This document shows positions 13,524 to 25,348 of a stretch of DNA of 64,000 nucleotides, piece after piece. The translations under genes and the position numbers were made by a program. The notes under the pieces are model-generated. The model was not told where the DNA came from. It made no database searches and worked only from the letters and a program-made list of their open reading frames with translations. This DNA is from Isoperla grammatica (Eukaryota; Arthropoda; Insecta; Plecoptera; Perlodidae): assembly GCA_945910005.1 (NCBI GenBank), contig OX246743.1, positions 632,122-696,121 of the forward strand. The letters run 5' to 3'. Numbering within the stretch: position 1 is the stretch's first letter; each line of letters starts with the position of its first letter.

Positions 13524-14860
13524 CGTCGCGATCACCCTCCACGCTCGAGCATGTTCCTCCAGTATACGACACTCGCACTCTTTGGTATACTAATCTAGCT
13601 TATAACAATTATTATGGCACTAATCTTTGGCAAAATATTTTTGTATTTGTGAATAATGGCACTTTTAATTCAAGCTCAGCTGTTCTTCCACAGCCAATCA
13701 CTATTATTTATTATATTTTCATTTCATACGTCATTTCCGCACAATCACAAGAATCTACTTGTTTTTAGGTAATCACTTTTCCTTTAAAAAAAAAATACAC
13801 CACTTTCAACTATGCACCACTTCTTCGACTTCTCCCTTACAATATTATGTTATGCCTTCTTTTAATCACTTTCGTTCGTTCACTGTCAAGGTTAAACAGC
13901 GAAGAATGTCAAGATCACAGTTATCAGACAATCTAATCGTGGCTTTTATATCATAAGCTACAACACTTGAGATATCCGCCTCATAAAACACATTTTAAAA
14001 CGCGGTAATTAGCAGTGGACTGATCCCCTTGCACAACACCGCACCCCACCCCACACAGTCACATGGTCCTCACAGTCACTAGGGGGGGACGTCGCACAGT
14101 CTACTCCGTTGCCCTTCCAAAGCCCTCGACACAGACACTCCCAACGTACGAGCCATCTTCATTACGTTGACACACCAAGAAATACTAATAATATTATGGT
14201 GAGTACCACACGACGTTCCGATATGAAGCAAGTAACTCGAGAAAACTTGCGAAACGCACTCGGTTAAATTTAGAACGACCGTAGCGTCCAGAACGACGAC
14301 TCGCGAAGATTGAATCTATTTCGGAACGGTTGCCGATAAGTTAGTCACTCACAACTCCTGGCGCAGGTTGAGGCAGTAACCAAAGGGTTGCTGGCGCACA
14401 GATGCAACAAGTATGTACAACACTGTCGGCTGCCATGCTGCCTGCTCGCTACTGTACGCGCGCTAGACTGATGTATAGTGACGTCTGCGATCTAAACAGA
14501 GGAGTGCCAGTCATAATTTCCTTCCTCCCCCCCTCTCCTCTCTTCCCCACCCCACCCGCGAGTGTAACATCGCCCATCCGACTGACTGGCTGACTGACAC
14601 ACGCGTTACGCGCTATGTATGTCTGTCTGCACAGAAGTGTTGTTGTTTACATTACGTGACAGGTTGAGGTAGGTCCCTCCTATCGTAATGATTGGTTCCT
14701 GCAAAGAGCGTTGTCTTCTACTCTGCTATTCCTGCAAGATCATCCCCTTGACCCCTTATTGATGATAGTCTTGATAAACTTCCCTTCTTGTCTACCCGTG
14801 ACCGGTGCCCCAAAGAGAGGTCTCGTGCAATTCTTTAATCATCCCTATTCTGATTCATTC
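13524..14860. other. Region 5' of the candidate alternative first exon
   Basis: If the 13281-13523 exon is a first exon, its promoter and 5'UTR should lie here, read leftward. The sequence is mixed in composition, with CG-containing stretches at 14210-14320 and 14440-14620. I cannot identify a TATA box or other promoter element with confidence. Confidence 0.35.
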
Positions 14861-14864
14861 ATTC

Positions 14865-15080
14865 CCCGTCTGGCCTGGGGTAGAATAGACCCAGGGTAAC
14901 TCAGCTAGTCGTAAGATGCGACAAAAGGAAACCCGTCTGGGCCCGGTGTAGAATAGGCCCAGAGTGACTCAGCTAGTCGTAAGAGGCGACGAAAGGAGAC
15001 CCTGTCGCCCTAGTGCCCTCACTTGCTGGACTCCCCTTGTGACGACTGACGACCACCGCGATGTATAATGGATCTGATTC
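14865..15080 (+). repeat. Dispersed repeat with internal duplication of about 66 bp
   Basis: Two copies of a block with ccgtctgg, ggtgtagaataggcccag and ctcagctagtcgtaagaggc occur in tandem. They are followed by ttgctggactccccttgtga and gcgatgtataatggatctga. A single copy of the first block is at about 52770-52832. The second block recurs next to the 60-bp triplication at 51.3 kb. It resembles a SINE tail, but the class is uncertain. Confidence 0.6.
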
Positions 15081-15515
15081 GGACTGTTGAGTACGTCGTC
15101 GCTAAACACCAAATAACCAAATTTGCTTTGATCATTCATCATACATTGCCTTGATCACTTTTGCAACGTTTTCGTTTGTTTCTCCTCTTCTCAACCTCAT
15201 CCATGCCGGCCCTCTTCGAGCTGAACGCCCCCCCCCCCCAGTGACGTGTGATGGATCTTATTCTGTCGCCTCGCGTCACAGTGACCCAGCTACGTCGTAG
15301 CCACTGCTTGTGAAACACCTCTAACTCTATCTCAGCGAGGCGAGATAAATCTAGTGGGCTGTGGCCGGGACACGAGCTTCCGCTCTTCAAACACAAACAA
15401 ACCACGACGATATAAGTCGATAGTCGAAGACGTGCGATGCGACAACACCGGAAGCGGATGTTCGACTCGATTATCTCAAGGCCGAGTCTGAACGTGTAGG
15501 CAGGGAAGTCTCAAC

Positions 15516-15682
15516 TATAGTTGTCCCAAGACTACCTTACACATGCTTTCGTCACAGGCGACTGTTTCGTAGCCAATCAGCGATCGGTATTGGTCCGGAT
15601 GTGTCTCGGGCGGTTCGCTGGTTGGCTACGACTGCCCCGGATGTGACGAATGCAGGTGTAAAGTAATCTTGGGTCCACTATA
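15516..15682. mobile_element. Short foldback MITE, 167 bp
   Basis: The arms are inverted copies of tatagttgtcccaagactac and nearby sequence, meeting around a centre that carries tagccaatcagcgatcggta. The end sequences are TATAG/CTATA. It abuts the next element at 15678. Confidence 0.7.
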
Positions 15683-16268
15683 CACTGGCCACGCCGAAAG
15701 AAGCAAGGTGTTGTCGTCACGGATTATGTAATAGTGAAGTGACGCCCCCCACTGAGGTGTCTATTGTGACCGACTCGAACCTGTCCCAACCTTTTTCTTT
15801 AGTCTTGCGATTTATAGAATACATTTTATTTCTGAACACGTCGTTCGTAAATAATATTAATTTTCTGGCTGATGTTGTTCGTGGTTAAACGTTGATCATG
15901 AGACTTTTTGATTTTTTGTCCTACGATGAAAACACCTGATTCCATACACCAAATTGAACCAGTTGTTTTCATTGTAGGACACAAACTCAAAAAGTCTCGT
16001 GATCACTATTTAGTCACGAACAATATAGAGAAGAAAATCAATATGATTTACGAAAAACGTGTTTAGAAATGTAATGTATTTGGTAACCGCAAGACAAAAG
16101 AAAAGGGTTGAATGGTTGATTCAAGGGCTGAGCTGTCGACTGCCAGTGAGTCCAGAGCCAGAGCAGGCTCGAGTCGGTCACAATAAACACCTCAGTGGGG
16201 GGCGTCACTTCATTATTACATCATCCGTGACGACAACACCTTACTTCTTTCGGCGTGGCTACTATACT
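15678..16268. mobile_element. Foldback MITE with about 80-bp inverted termini
   Basis: The left arm (ccacgccgaaagaagcaagg, then gtgacgccccccactgaggt) is repeated inverted at the right end with few mismatches. Inner arms around 15890-16005 (gtcctacgatgaaaacacct and its near complement) also pair, so almost the whole 590 bp can fold back. No transposase is encoded. Confidence 0.8.
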
Positions 16269-16399
16269 AGATTGCACACACTTTTAGTTTGACATAGTTT
16301 GAAGCTCCATCCCCTATAGTTGTGGCCACCGCCCAGCATAAGGGTTGTCACTTGTCACTAGGGTAAGGGGTGGCTACATAGCGATGGAGGGGAGAACCA

Positions 16400-16648
16400 G
16401 GGCCCAGATTCACAAAGGTGCCTAGTGCTAAGACGTCCTAGTTTAGGCAAATCTTAGTGATATAAATCACACTTATGTCGTGCTGCAATGTCATACAGAT
16501 GCAATATGGAAAATATCAACAATTCAACTAATAATATTTTATTTGTGAATGTGTATAATACCAAGATTGATATATCTTGATTTATCTAGTTAGGATTTGC
16601 CTAACTTAGGACAACTTAAGAGTTAGGCATCTTTGTGAATCCAGGCCC
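16400..16648. mobile_element. Foldback MITE, about 250 bp
   Basis: The termini gggcccagattcacaaaggt and their near complement (ctttgtgaatccaggccc) are inverted, with further pairing inward (tttaggcaaatcttag versus ctaggatttgccta-like sequence). No coding capacity. The flanking duplication could not be resolved. Confidence 0.7.
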
Positions 16649-16649
16649 A

Positions 16650-17860
16650 GGGAAGCGTCCAAATAGTTCTAAATCGTTGAGAGCGTCTCTCGAGTATTCC
16701 AGTGTCTTTGCATGGTCTCAAAGAACTTCGTAATACACGCAGATCTCAAAGAACTTATAACACACGTCTCAAAGCACTTCGTATTACGTTCAACGGCCGT
16801 TTAATTTAATGTAGGGAAACCTTGATTACTGATTAGTGATTACCATAGCGCGATTATGGAAACTAATTAAATGATGATTATGATGAATGCAGTTAATTAT
16901 ACATATAGGATGTATTGGTTGGGTTTATGCATTATTTATACGCCATTATTATTATTATTATATTATAATATGCTGTAGCTCGACCAACATGCGAAATCCT
17001 CATTTATGACATTTGTAATTGCTTTAAAATGTTCAAATTGTAAACCCCATTATGTCAACCCGTAGATAATTAAATGTTCTTTTTATAAATAATGTTTCAA
17101 TGTGCCAATACAAATTTCCTTCATCCAAATTAGCTAATTTAACTTTTATAATGTGTTGTTGCAACTCACCCCTCACAATTGAATTAGGTCATTTGTATCA
17201 CGGAAATATTAACATGAACAGAGAGACATTGATTATAAGAGCATTACATTCTCTAGTCTAGGGGACGATGACATTGTGGTTTACTTTTAGACAATTTTAA
17301 GGCATTTTAAAGTAATTGAATAAATAAAAATGGGGGTTCCGCAGGATACGTCGATAACTCAGTAGTTTCTTTTATTCACTAAAGCTCACTAAAACAAGAA
17401 AAGTGATAGATATCCTGGGTCCGCCTTATCTAGGTCCGAAAACTGCTAAGTCGTCGTAACGAGTTTGGAAACTTTGAAGATCGAACTAAACTTCACAACT
17501 ATTATTCACTTGAAATGCAAACGAAACTAAATTGTACTCCCGCAGCCAGATAAGGAACTGTAGCACGAGCAACAAGTGTTATCAATATCATTTTAATTAG
17601 TTTGAGATTCCATTCCGATACAGCTTGGAAAGTTGATCCCTAATGCCGGCTCATTAGCCTTATCGCAAGCACGAGCACTCAGCACTGACTTCATTGCAAT
17701 AGATAGATTACTCAATATTAGATGAATGATACTTCAGATTTGAGTTCAATTGCTGAGAGCGCAATCACATGTTTTAACGATTTGCAACCAACGCAAATGG
17801 CGGGATTTACGTTCAAAGCGGTTGTTCTATGGTGGATTCCTGCAAAGAGCGCAGAAAGTC
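16650..17860. other. Nuf intron, unique AT-rich sequence
   Basis: No exon, RNA gene or mobile element was recognised in this stretch. Confidence 0.4.
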
Positions 17861-17867
17861 AAACACA

Positions 17868-17940
17868 CCAACGAACCAATCAGAATGAAGCTGCGTTCTA
17901 CAAGACATCGTCCAACACCTGATTGGTTCGTTGGTGTTGC
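17868..17940. repeat. Short inverted repeat with CCAAT motifs
   Basis: The sequence acaccaacgaaccaatcag at about 17869 is mirrored by ctgattggttcgttggtgtt ending at about 17939, with a loop of about 32 bp. It is probably a small MITE or its remnant. Confidence 0.75.
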
Positions 17941-18313
17941 GTCCCATGTTCTGCACTCTTCGACGTCCAGGCTGGGAATCCCCCAATAGCATTAGTTACA
18001 AACAATTGAGGATGCTGTCACATCACACAGTTATTTCTGCAGACAAACAATATCTGTTGCTAGGCAACTCCATTGTTGTATCTCTCTTTGATTGGTGCGT
18101 GTTCAATGTTAGTCCGAGAAAAAACACGGCCCTATCTAAGGGTCCTTGATAGTTAGGTTAAGGTGCATTTTGTTGTGCATTGTTGTCATTGAAGATCTAA
18201 AGGGCCGTGATTAGCGGCTGTTGTGCTGTGCTCAAGTAGTTTGTTTGCCGTCTAGTTGGCGATGTTATTTTTCATAATAATAATTACTGTTAAACAATAG
18301 TGTAAACCTCCTG

Positions 18314-18624
18314 CTATAGGGCACTAGCAACACCAAAAGACAACAATGAAACAAATGAATTGAATCGATGGACAAACAACAAGCTGTCAAAAAATAATTT
18401 CTTCTGATTTTGGAAAACAAAACAAAAAACAAACAAATACACATACAAAACTTTCACTTAGTCGTTGTCTATCATTAAAAGTTTTAAATGGCGAGCAGTT
18501 TCTATTGCTGCACTTGTTTTTATTTCTATGGTTGCAATTTTATTATTTTGACAGCTGATTGCTTGTCCATCAGTTCAATTCATTTGTTCCATTGTTGTCT
18601 TTGGTGTTGCTAGTGCCCTATAGT
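18314..18624. mobile_element. Foldback MITE, 311 bp, family member 1
   Basis: The ends ctatagggcactagcaacac and gtgttgctagtgccctatag are perfect inverted copies, and pairing continues inward through gacaacaatgaaacaaatga. The central parts (ggacaaacaacaagctgtca) recur in the element at 59266-59502, so this is a family. Confidence 0.85.
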
Positions 18625-19029
18625 GTGACATTAGTTGGGTGCAGCACTGCAGGGCTGTTTCACTACACTTTCAATCACGAGATTTGCCGTTTAGTTATAT
18701 TCCTAGTCTGTTCTCCAACTAAACAAACATGGCGACTGGTATGAGACACCATCTTTGTTGTAACCATGATTACTAATCCGGGATTTTGGTGAATTCGGAC
18801 CTAATGCATGTTATTTACGAAAATAATCGTCAAGGAAAGAGATTATTTGCTGCTCGCCCCGCTAGCGTTGATTTAGTAGACAATCGCGTCGTCGTATTTT
18901 GGTTTATTAGAAAACTTTCCTCCAACGACGTAGTAGTGTGATAAAAACATGTGTCGTTGCCGACAACATTTTGTCCCCGGCCTGATCGGGTATCAACTAT
19001 CCTCAAGCAGACAAGTTTTACCACGTGCA

Positions 19030-19105
19030 ACACATGCGCCATGACACATGCGCCATGACACTGACACATGCGCCATGACACATGCGCACACACACACACA
19101 CATGT
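19030..19105. repeat. Short catgcgccatgaca tandem repeat and (CA)n
   Basis: The motif catgcgccatgacac recurs about four times and runs into a (CA)n tract. It is too short and simple to suggest a function. Confidence 0.8.
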
Positions 19106-19341
19106 CGTGCTGCTACGAGCGAGCTTGATGCTAGTTTCATAGGCGGGCACAACTTGCAGATGACGCATTAATATTATCAAACTTTTAAACTAAACCAGTT
19201 GGAGCTCGATGTGCCCCTTCCGTCGTCGCCTACGGAGCCTCGACGTAAATAAAGTTGCCAGCGTAAGTATTCCCACAAGCTTACGAAACAGCCGCGTCTA
19301 ATAGTGCCAATAATATTTTCTGCTTCTCTAGTTCCTACCAT

Positions 19342-19523
19342 GTGTATTGCAATGAATCTGTGGTCCTAGGGTCCCGCCCACCTTCCCCTACTTCACTCCA
19401 TACCTCGAATCGCCGGCTCGGCGGGGTACCCCTCGCGGCTGGCTCGAGCCGGCGATTCGAGGTATGGAGTGAAGTAGGGGAAGGTGGGCGGGATCCTAGG
19501 ACCACAGATTCATTGCAATACAC
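19342..19523. repeat. Near-perfect 182-bp palindrome
   Basis: Two arms of 79 bp (gtgtattgcaatgaatctgt ... cgaatcgccggctcg and its complement) differ at a single base and flank a 24-bp GC-rich spacer. The arms can form a long hairpin. Both strands therefore give near-identical open frames, which are an effect of symmetry and not genes. Confidence 0.95.
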
Positions 19524-20870
19524 TGTAGTTAAAACATTTACACCGCAAGTTAGATATCTGGACATTCCTAATATAGCAGGCGTAACTAATGAGACTTGTC
19601 CACTCTACCAAGTGAATGTGTGAAAGAACGCCAGGAATCTATTGACTTTCGCTGAGACAGCGTGTTGTTGTTTACAATGAAAGTGGCCTTCAAAGTAATG
19701 CCATGAAACGTTTCATAGAATCTCCCCCCACCCCCCCGGTTCCTATACTTCGACTCTCGTCACTAAGATAATCGATCTGTTTTCTACGGTTCGACTTTCG
19801 ACAACTTACAAAATAACTTCCCCGTACTATTTAATACCACTATTATACACACAAACCTTCACCTTTCTGTCCTGGTTTCGACAGGTCACAAATTCTCCCC
19901 CGTGCTACTTTATAAGAATTGAGGACACAACACTTACTCACAGGAACCCCCCCCCCCCCCCCCCCCCACCCCCGTGTAGTTTTAGAAGAATTAAGGACAT
20001 GATGCGAAACCATACAAAAACTACCCCGTGCTACTTTACTATATAAGAATTGAGGACTCAACCAACGTCACTCACACTAAAAGAATTATGTACACCACGC
20101 CTACTCACACAAAAACAAGCCATTACTAGTTTATTAGTATAGTAATTGTGTTACTGAGCTCGGTACTAAGTGTGTAAGTACTAAGTCGTACTAGACATGG
20201 TCGTAACTTGAAATATGTGTTCTCTTTAATAAGGAAGGGTTTTCGTGGCCAATATGCTCTATTACACTGTGAGCTGGGATGTTCTAAAGTAGGTTGTGCA
20301 ACAGGCACCGGGATCAACTCTATTTGCACATCGCCGGGGTCCAAGGGAATCCAAAACAAGGGGGTGTTGGGGCTTCTGCATAAAGGGTTTAGGAGGCGCG
20401 GGAGGTTGGGAGGCGTGGATAGCGAAGAGGACCGGGAACTATGAAGAAGTGGAGAGGGGTAGGCCTAAGAGGAAAAATGATGGAGACAGTCGGAAAGATG
20501 TAAATCTTTGTTTGCAGCATGTGAAATAACGCATAATATTTGAGTGTACCCTACTGAATGTCGCAATTTTATCGCTAAGGTTACGCGATAAGGCCGGGGA
20601 TCCAAGTCCTGGGGTCAGGGGGTCACATCTTAGCTCCCCCCCCCCCCCCTCGCGGACAAGACCGACCTCTACTGAGAGCACAGAGGTCAGTATTACTCCG
20701 CAAGGCCTGGGTTCACATCTCGTCTGATGCACGTTCTATATTATTATATTTTCCAATAGTATAGTTTTTATTATTTATTATGTCATGTTTTATATATTCA
20801 TTTTATATTTTTGATATATTTAATAATCTTATAGGGCCCGTTGGTCGTGTAGATTTATTTCTGTTTCCAA
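19524..20870. other. Nuf intron with poly-C tracts
   Basis: Poly-C runs lie at about 19949-19970 and 20636-20649. A motif gtgctactttataagaattg recurs about three times at 19900-20060. No exon was recognised. Confidence 0.45.
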
Positions 20871-20877
20871 TAAAGGT

Positions 20878-20976
20878 TCGGGGTTCGACTCCCAGTTCGA
20901 GCTAGGATACGCCAGTACGATAGATTTTAAGTTAATTTCCAAAGTTAAAAACTCCAAGCTCGAACCGGGAAGGAAT
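20878..20976. mobile_element. SINE-like fragment interrupted by the hAT nest
   Basis: A B-box-like ggttcgactcc lies at about 20888, and gctcgaaccgggaaggaat runs up to the insertion. The sequence resumes after 22797 as gaaggaatcgaaccatggac, which reads across as a minus-strand B box (ggttcgattcc). The continuation matches the fragment at 8345-8415. Confidence 0.55.
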
Positions 20977-21119
20977 TAAAGATGACATCGGGTACCCGGA
21001 AACCGGTTCCGACTTTTCACACCGGTTCTGTGTAACTACATATCAGCACCTTCTTCTTTTCTCACTCACAGTCAGCTATACTAGGCCCATCCCATTAGCA
21101 GATCGCACAATAGGCCACG

Positions 21120-22576
21120 CAGTGCTTAATTTGTAATGGAGCGCGGGTATACGCAGTATACCCACCTATTTTCGTGGGTATACGCAGTATACCCACCTAT
21201 TTTCGTGGGTATACGCAGTATACCCACCTTTTTTCATGAATTATTAGGTACGCAACACTCAAATTTTGGCTAACATATAAAAAACAAAAATAATTTGTAT
21301 TGGGTATTTTACCCTCACATGCTCATATTTCAAATTTACCTTAATATATCTATAACTCTAAATAAAACTCTTATCTCTTGGTTTTACGTTTTTCCCAAAC
21401 CAACCTCCGTACTTTATAAATAGAATCATCTCCTATTGTTATTGGCTGCAGGTTCCTCGTCAACCAGCCAGTAGGGGTTAGCAACGCGAAGGCGGTACAG
21501 TCGCTCTCGCTGTTGTGAGGGAAATGGCACGATCCGTAAAATATGATTTACGTGTTTGATACTGATACAGCATTTCTCTGTTTGTGAATATACGTTCGAT
21601 TCCTCTTTAATACTAAAGGGGTCTCCTGTTAAAACTAAAAATTTGGCTCTGCATTATGTTTGATGGTCCCGGGCAGGGGCGGACAGGCCCGCCGGGCAAC
21701 CGAGCAAATGCCCGGTGGCCTGCCTGTTTTGGCCCAAATTTGGACTGGTCCGACTGGAACAGGCATAAACTGCCTGGCGCCAGCGGTAAGTTGCCGCGCA
21801 TTGAAATTGAAATTTCTTTAAACCCGAGTCCCTCCCACCCCTTCCTTCACGATATTGCAAGGTTTAAATAACATTGTATAGATTCGTTGGATTTCGGTGT
21901 AACTTCATCTCATTCTCATCAATCTTCTTGCTGGTGTTTTTCTACTTTTAACCGACGAAAACTACCGTATTTCGGTAGTGCATTCAGCCTGCTATGTTTT
22001 TTCTAAAACGCACCAAATGCCTTCTAAAAACCTGATTAAATAAATTTCGCCTGCGGCGCTGTTTGTTGGGGGGCAACAGCCTCCCAAAACCCCCCGTGCC
22101 TGGCCTGGATCAAAAGTTTGCCCGGCCTGGATTTTTTCCCCAGTCCGCCCAGCTGGTCTGAAACGCGTTAAGAGGTGATATCTTGTCATAAAAATAAATA
22201 CAACGGATAAACATTTCTGCTACTGTTAGGTTGTTCCTCTTGGAAATGAATTGTTGCCAGTTGACACATAAAATAACTGTATAACTACTTCAATAACTGA
22301 TATTTTATAATATATGTGTCTGCTTTTAATCATTTAATGGTAAACTTTCAGGACAATTAAAATAACGATTGGCTTTTGAAGACGAGTAAAATTGTATCAA
22401 ATCCAACCCAAAACTCCAAATCCAATTCCAGATTATGAGCCCAGAAGCTGAATTTGTAAGCGGGATGGGGGGGGGGGGGGGCAATTTCCCACTGAGACAT
22501 CAATTTTTATACGAGCACATTGTAACATGAAACTATGATGCGTATACCCACCTTTTTTCTTACAAATTAACCACTG
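21120..22576. mobile_element. Non-autonomous hAT element B nested in element A
   Basis: The termini cagtgcttaatttgtaa and ttacaaattaaccactg are inverted. Both sides carry the perfect 8-bp duplication aggccacg (21112-21119 and 22577-22584). Inside are three 31-bp units with the palindrome gggtatacgcagtataccc (21145-21230) and a further hAT-like segment beginning caggggcggacaggcc at 21674. No transposase frame was seen. Confidence 0.88.
21674..22155. mobile_element. Possible third nested hAT-like MITE
   Basis: The left end caggggcggacagg and right end ccagtccgcccagctg are approximate inverted repeats of a widespread hAT type (CAGGGGCGG...). The flanking 8-mers (gtcccggg and gtctgaaa) do not match, so the right border or the whole call may be wrong. 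Confidence 0.4.
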
Positions 22577-22805
22577 AGGCCACGTGTGTAATGGACGCGC
22601 GCATTGTTCCAGCTTTGAAGAATTATTATAAAGGGCACTTTTGACCTGCTGATTGTAAATTATAACTTAAAAAATAAAAAAAATAAAACGGAAAAACTAC
22701 GATTACTGGTACCAACTTTTTCCCGCTCCGGAACCGGTTCCGAACCGGTTGGAGCGGAGGAACCGGTACGAAATTTTTGGACTCGATGTCATCACTAGAA
22801 GGAAT

Positions 22806-24430
22806 CGAACCATGGACCTTCTGTATTGGAAGCAGGAATAAGTTAAACCCATAGCCCCAACTCGTACACGTGGTAAATTGTATTATATTATATACGCTGT
22901 GTTAGTTTCATCATTAAAACTCTTACCAACATTTTTTTAAACAAAGAATTTCCCCCTTACACTTTCAATGCTTGTAAACAGATGCTACAGTTCCCGTACA
23001 TAACAATCGAACAGATGGACATACAATTATATTTATATTATTAATATTGTTATTTACACATGTAAGCAATTTGTAAAATTGTAAAGTTGTGAGAAAAAAG
23101 AAATATAACGAAAATGAAAGTTGACAATGTCTGGTATCTATGAGAACAAGTTGATAAGCCACTAGGAAACAATAAGGATGGTTCAGTTCCTTCGCAGCTG
23201 CCATGATAAGAGAATTTCAAACACATTCCTCGCCTTGATTAAGATCTACGGAACAAATTAAGTTTTCTATTCGTCATGATTTTTAAGTAAAATTGTATAA
23301 AATGTAATAAAAATCCCACGTTTCTTTTCCTGCGATGGTATTCGGACATCATCGCACATACATTAGACGAATATCTCTCAAGTGATTGTGAAGTGCACAA
23401 CACATGACTAGAGGTTGACCTTTGTCCACGATCTCGAGCTTCGTATGTTGTGACGCCAGGTTGTGTTGTTATAGCCTAAACTCAAGTTACATTCAACGAA
23501 AAATGATATGCTTGTTGGAATATTACTTTAGTAGTAAAAAAAAGTTAGTAAAATGTTGGCGTTTATAATGGCCAGAGAAATCCAAAAATATAAAAATTAA
23601 AACGCGAATTTGGCATTATAAAACCGCAAATAGCGAAATCTGCTGTTTTACGCGAAATAACCACCAAGTCTTGCAAACCTGTACGTCTGAATCCCCATTT
23701 GACAGTGAGCAGTGATTATTCAGTAATTGGCACAAAAACTCCCCCCCCCTCACAAGCGTATGAATCTAGCCAGCTTAATGGGTTATTAACTAATAAATAA
23801 TATAAATAATAACAGCCTAACAATTGTTTTGTGAGCCAGTTGCTACCGCTAAATTGATTTCATCATGTCCGATCGACTTTTCGAAAGACAAAGCTGGGCT
23901 TCCGAAAACAACGTAGCGGAGAAATCACCCCCAACCCCTCCAATCAGCTTAGTTTCCCGCTATTCTTTCATGTCCCCCCCCCCCCCGGCTCACCCCCTCG
24001 ACGTCGCTGCTGAACGACGTCGTTAAATTGTTTGACTCCAAACAAGGACAACTCCCTTCACAGCTTTATGACACAGTAGGGCTCTTGGAGGTCGCTGGTT
24101 CTAGTCTCGTCACAGCTTTCAGTTCAGAGCAATAACGCCAATGTTCCATCCCTGTCTTGGGTTATGTAATCGTAAACAGACGTACGTGACAACTACCAAG
24201 CTTACTATCAGTACGTCTGTTGGCAGGCGTTGTCAAGGGAGCATTCCAAGCAAGAGACGCAACAAGCAGATACCAAGACGATCCTAAACAGGCCGCGTCA
24301 TCTGACAATTGTACATCTATGACGACACCATATTGCTTAGTACGTTGAGGCGCGCGTTTATTTTTATTTTTGTCACTCGCATCTAAATACGTCGGTAGTT
24401 CCTCCATAAGACACGTTCAAAACAATACAA
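22806..24430. other. Nuf intron, no recognised gene
   Basis: The stretch has the tail of the interrupted SINE at 22798-22855 and a poly-C run at about 23975-23986. It shows no exon, RNA gene or complete mobile element. Confidence 0.4.
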
Positions 24431-24435
24431 TTATA

Positions 24436-24722
24436 CCGATAGAGGTGGCTCAGCGGTAAGACGCGAGACTCTAATTCGGGAGGTCGCCGGTTCGATTCCG
24501 GCCACCGGCAGTCCTGACTGAAGGTTTTTTCCGGGGTTTTCCTCGGTCGTAAAGGCGAATCCTGGGATTGAGTCCTACTAACAGCTCTCGGACATTTCTT
24601 CCCAGCTATCCAAACACCCTAATAACCTAGTTAGTCACCTGAAGAGGGGCACATCAGGTACAGCTGGTGTGCACCCTATAACGGGTATTCCTACGAAAAA
24701 TTAATACAATTTTTTTTTTTAT
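24436..24722 (+). mobile_element. tRNA-derived SINE, best-preserved copy
   Basis: The 5' part is tRNA-like, with an A box tggctcagcgg (24446-24456) and B box ggttcgattcc (24489-24499). The body runs through ctcggacatttcttcccagc and gttagtcacctgaagagggg and ends in a T-rich tail. The sequence aatacaattatacc before the element and aatacaatt(T)n-atacc after it look like a target duplication. It would be transcribed by Pol III. It is not a tRNA gene: there is no acceptor-stem pairing and a long unrelated body follows. Confidence 0.8.
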
Positions 24723-24898
24723 ACCACCCCTACGATGCGAGGCTCGATGTGGGCCCCACCCTGGGACACATAACACTATTCTGATCAGGTCAGTAAGGAA
24801 ACGCTTGGAAGGAAACGCTTGTCAGGATTTTCGATGTCGGGAATCGAGCCCCAACTCTCAGTTGTCTGTTGTGGTTGTTGTGTATGACCTTGACTTAC

Positions 24899-25016
24899 CT
24901 TGTGGTTGAGGTCCAAAACATCCTCTTCCAGTGACACATCCGAGTACATATCATCGGCGGGGTCACAGGTTGAGCTCCTGCCCGAAGAGTTGAAGCTGGA
25001 GCTGCGGTAGAGTTGG
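24899..25016 (-). CDS. nuf: nuf (Rab11-FIP3/4-like) internal coding exon
   Basis: This 118-bp exon encodes 39 full codons, beginning QLYRSSSFNSSGRSS and ending in an acidic stretch with MYSDVSLEEDVLDL before NHK. The Ser-rich patch followed by a D/E-rich segment running into the coiled coil is the diagnostic arrangement of arthropod Nuf proteins. The acceptor is gatgtttcag and the donor AAG/gtaagt. The first base completes an AGC serine codon begun by the 31607-31645 exon, giving ALA-S-QLYRSSSF. The exon ends in phase 0, matching the phase-0 start of the 2306-2409 exon. The Ser-rich segment may be a phosphorylation target, which is inference only. Confidence 0.9.
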
Positions 25017-25186
25017 CTGAAACATCCCCAGCCACACACGTGTTACACGGGGTCAACGGGGTCAACACCTGTTGCCAGTCAACACTGTGCACGGTGTTGT
25101 GTATTATACACCACATGTGAACGTGTGTTACTGTCTATGTACCGAGTATCTCAATATTGTTCATACTCATACTGACTTAGGCCGGA

Positions 25187-25348
25187 ATGCATAGTTTGCA
25201 CTCAACCCCTCCTCAACTCACCCTCTCCTCAACCTCACCTAGCCACCAATCACAGAGCCGTCCACATGGCAATGCCGTTCCGTGATTGATGGTTGGATGA
25301 GGCTGAGGAGAGGATGAGTTGAGTAAGGCATGAGTCTGGACTATGCAT
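25187..25348. mobile_element. Foldback MITE, about 160 bp
   Basis: The arms atgcatagt...gcactcaacccctcctcaac and their near complement (gagttgagtaaggcatgag...ctatgcat) are inverted. Inner parts also pair (ctcctcaacctcacctagcc versus ggttggatgaggctgaggag). Confidence 0.7.

Larger units (their letters stand above)
20977..22797. mobile_element. Non-autonomous hAT element A (host of the nested insertion)
   Basis: The terminal inverted repeats are taaagatgacatcg and cgatgtcatcacta, with ccggttcc-rich subterminal sequence on both sides. Both ends are flanked by the perfect 8-bp duplication gaaggaat (20969-20976 and 22798-22805), the hAT signature. Without the inner element it is about 356 bp. No transposase was seen. 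Confidence 0.88.

Noticed and set aside
13523..13535. Start of the alternative first exon at 13535
   Set aside because: That codon is GTG. The first ATG with a good context in the frame is at 13523.
19335..19623. Matching open frames on both strands (MYCNESVVLGSRPPSP...)
   Set aside because: The match is explained by the palindrome at 19342-19523. There is no further evidence of coding.
21674..22155. A third nested hAT with a target duplication
   Set aside because: The inverted ends are approximate and the flanking 8-mers differ. It is listed only as a low-confidence element.
24441..24515. tRNA gene
   Set aside because: A and B boxes are present, but the acceptor stem does not pair and a SINE body with T-rich end and likely target duplication follows.
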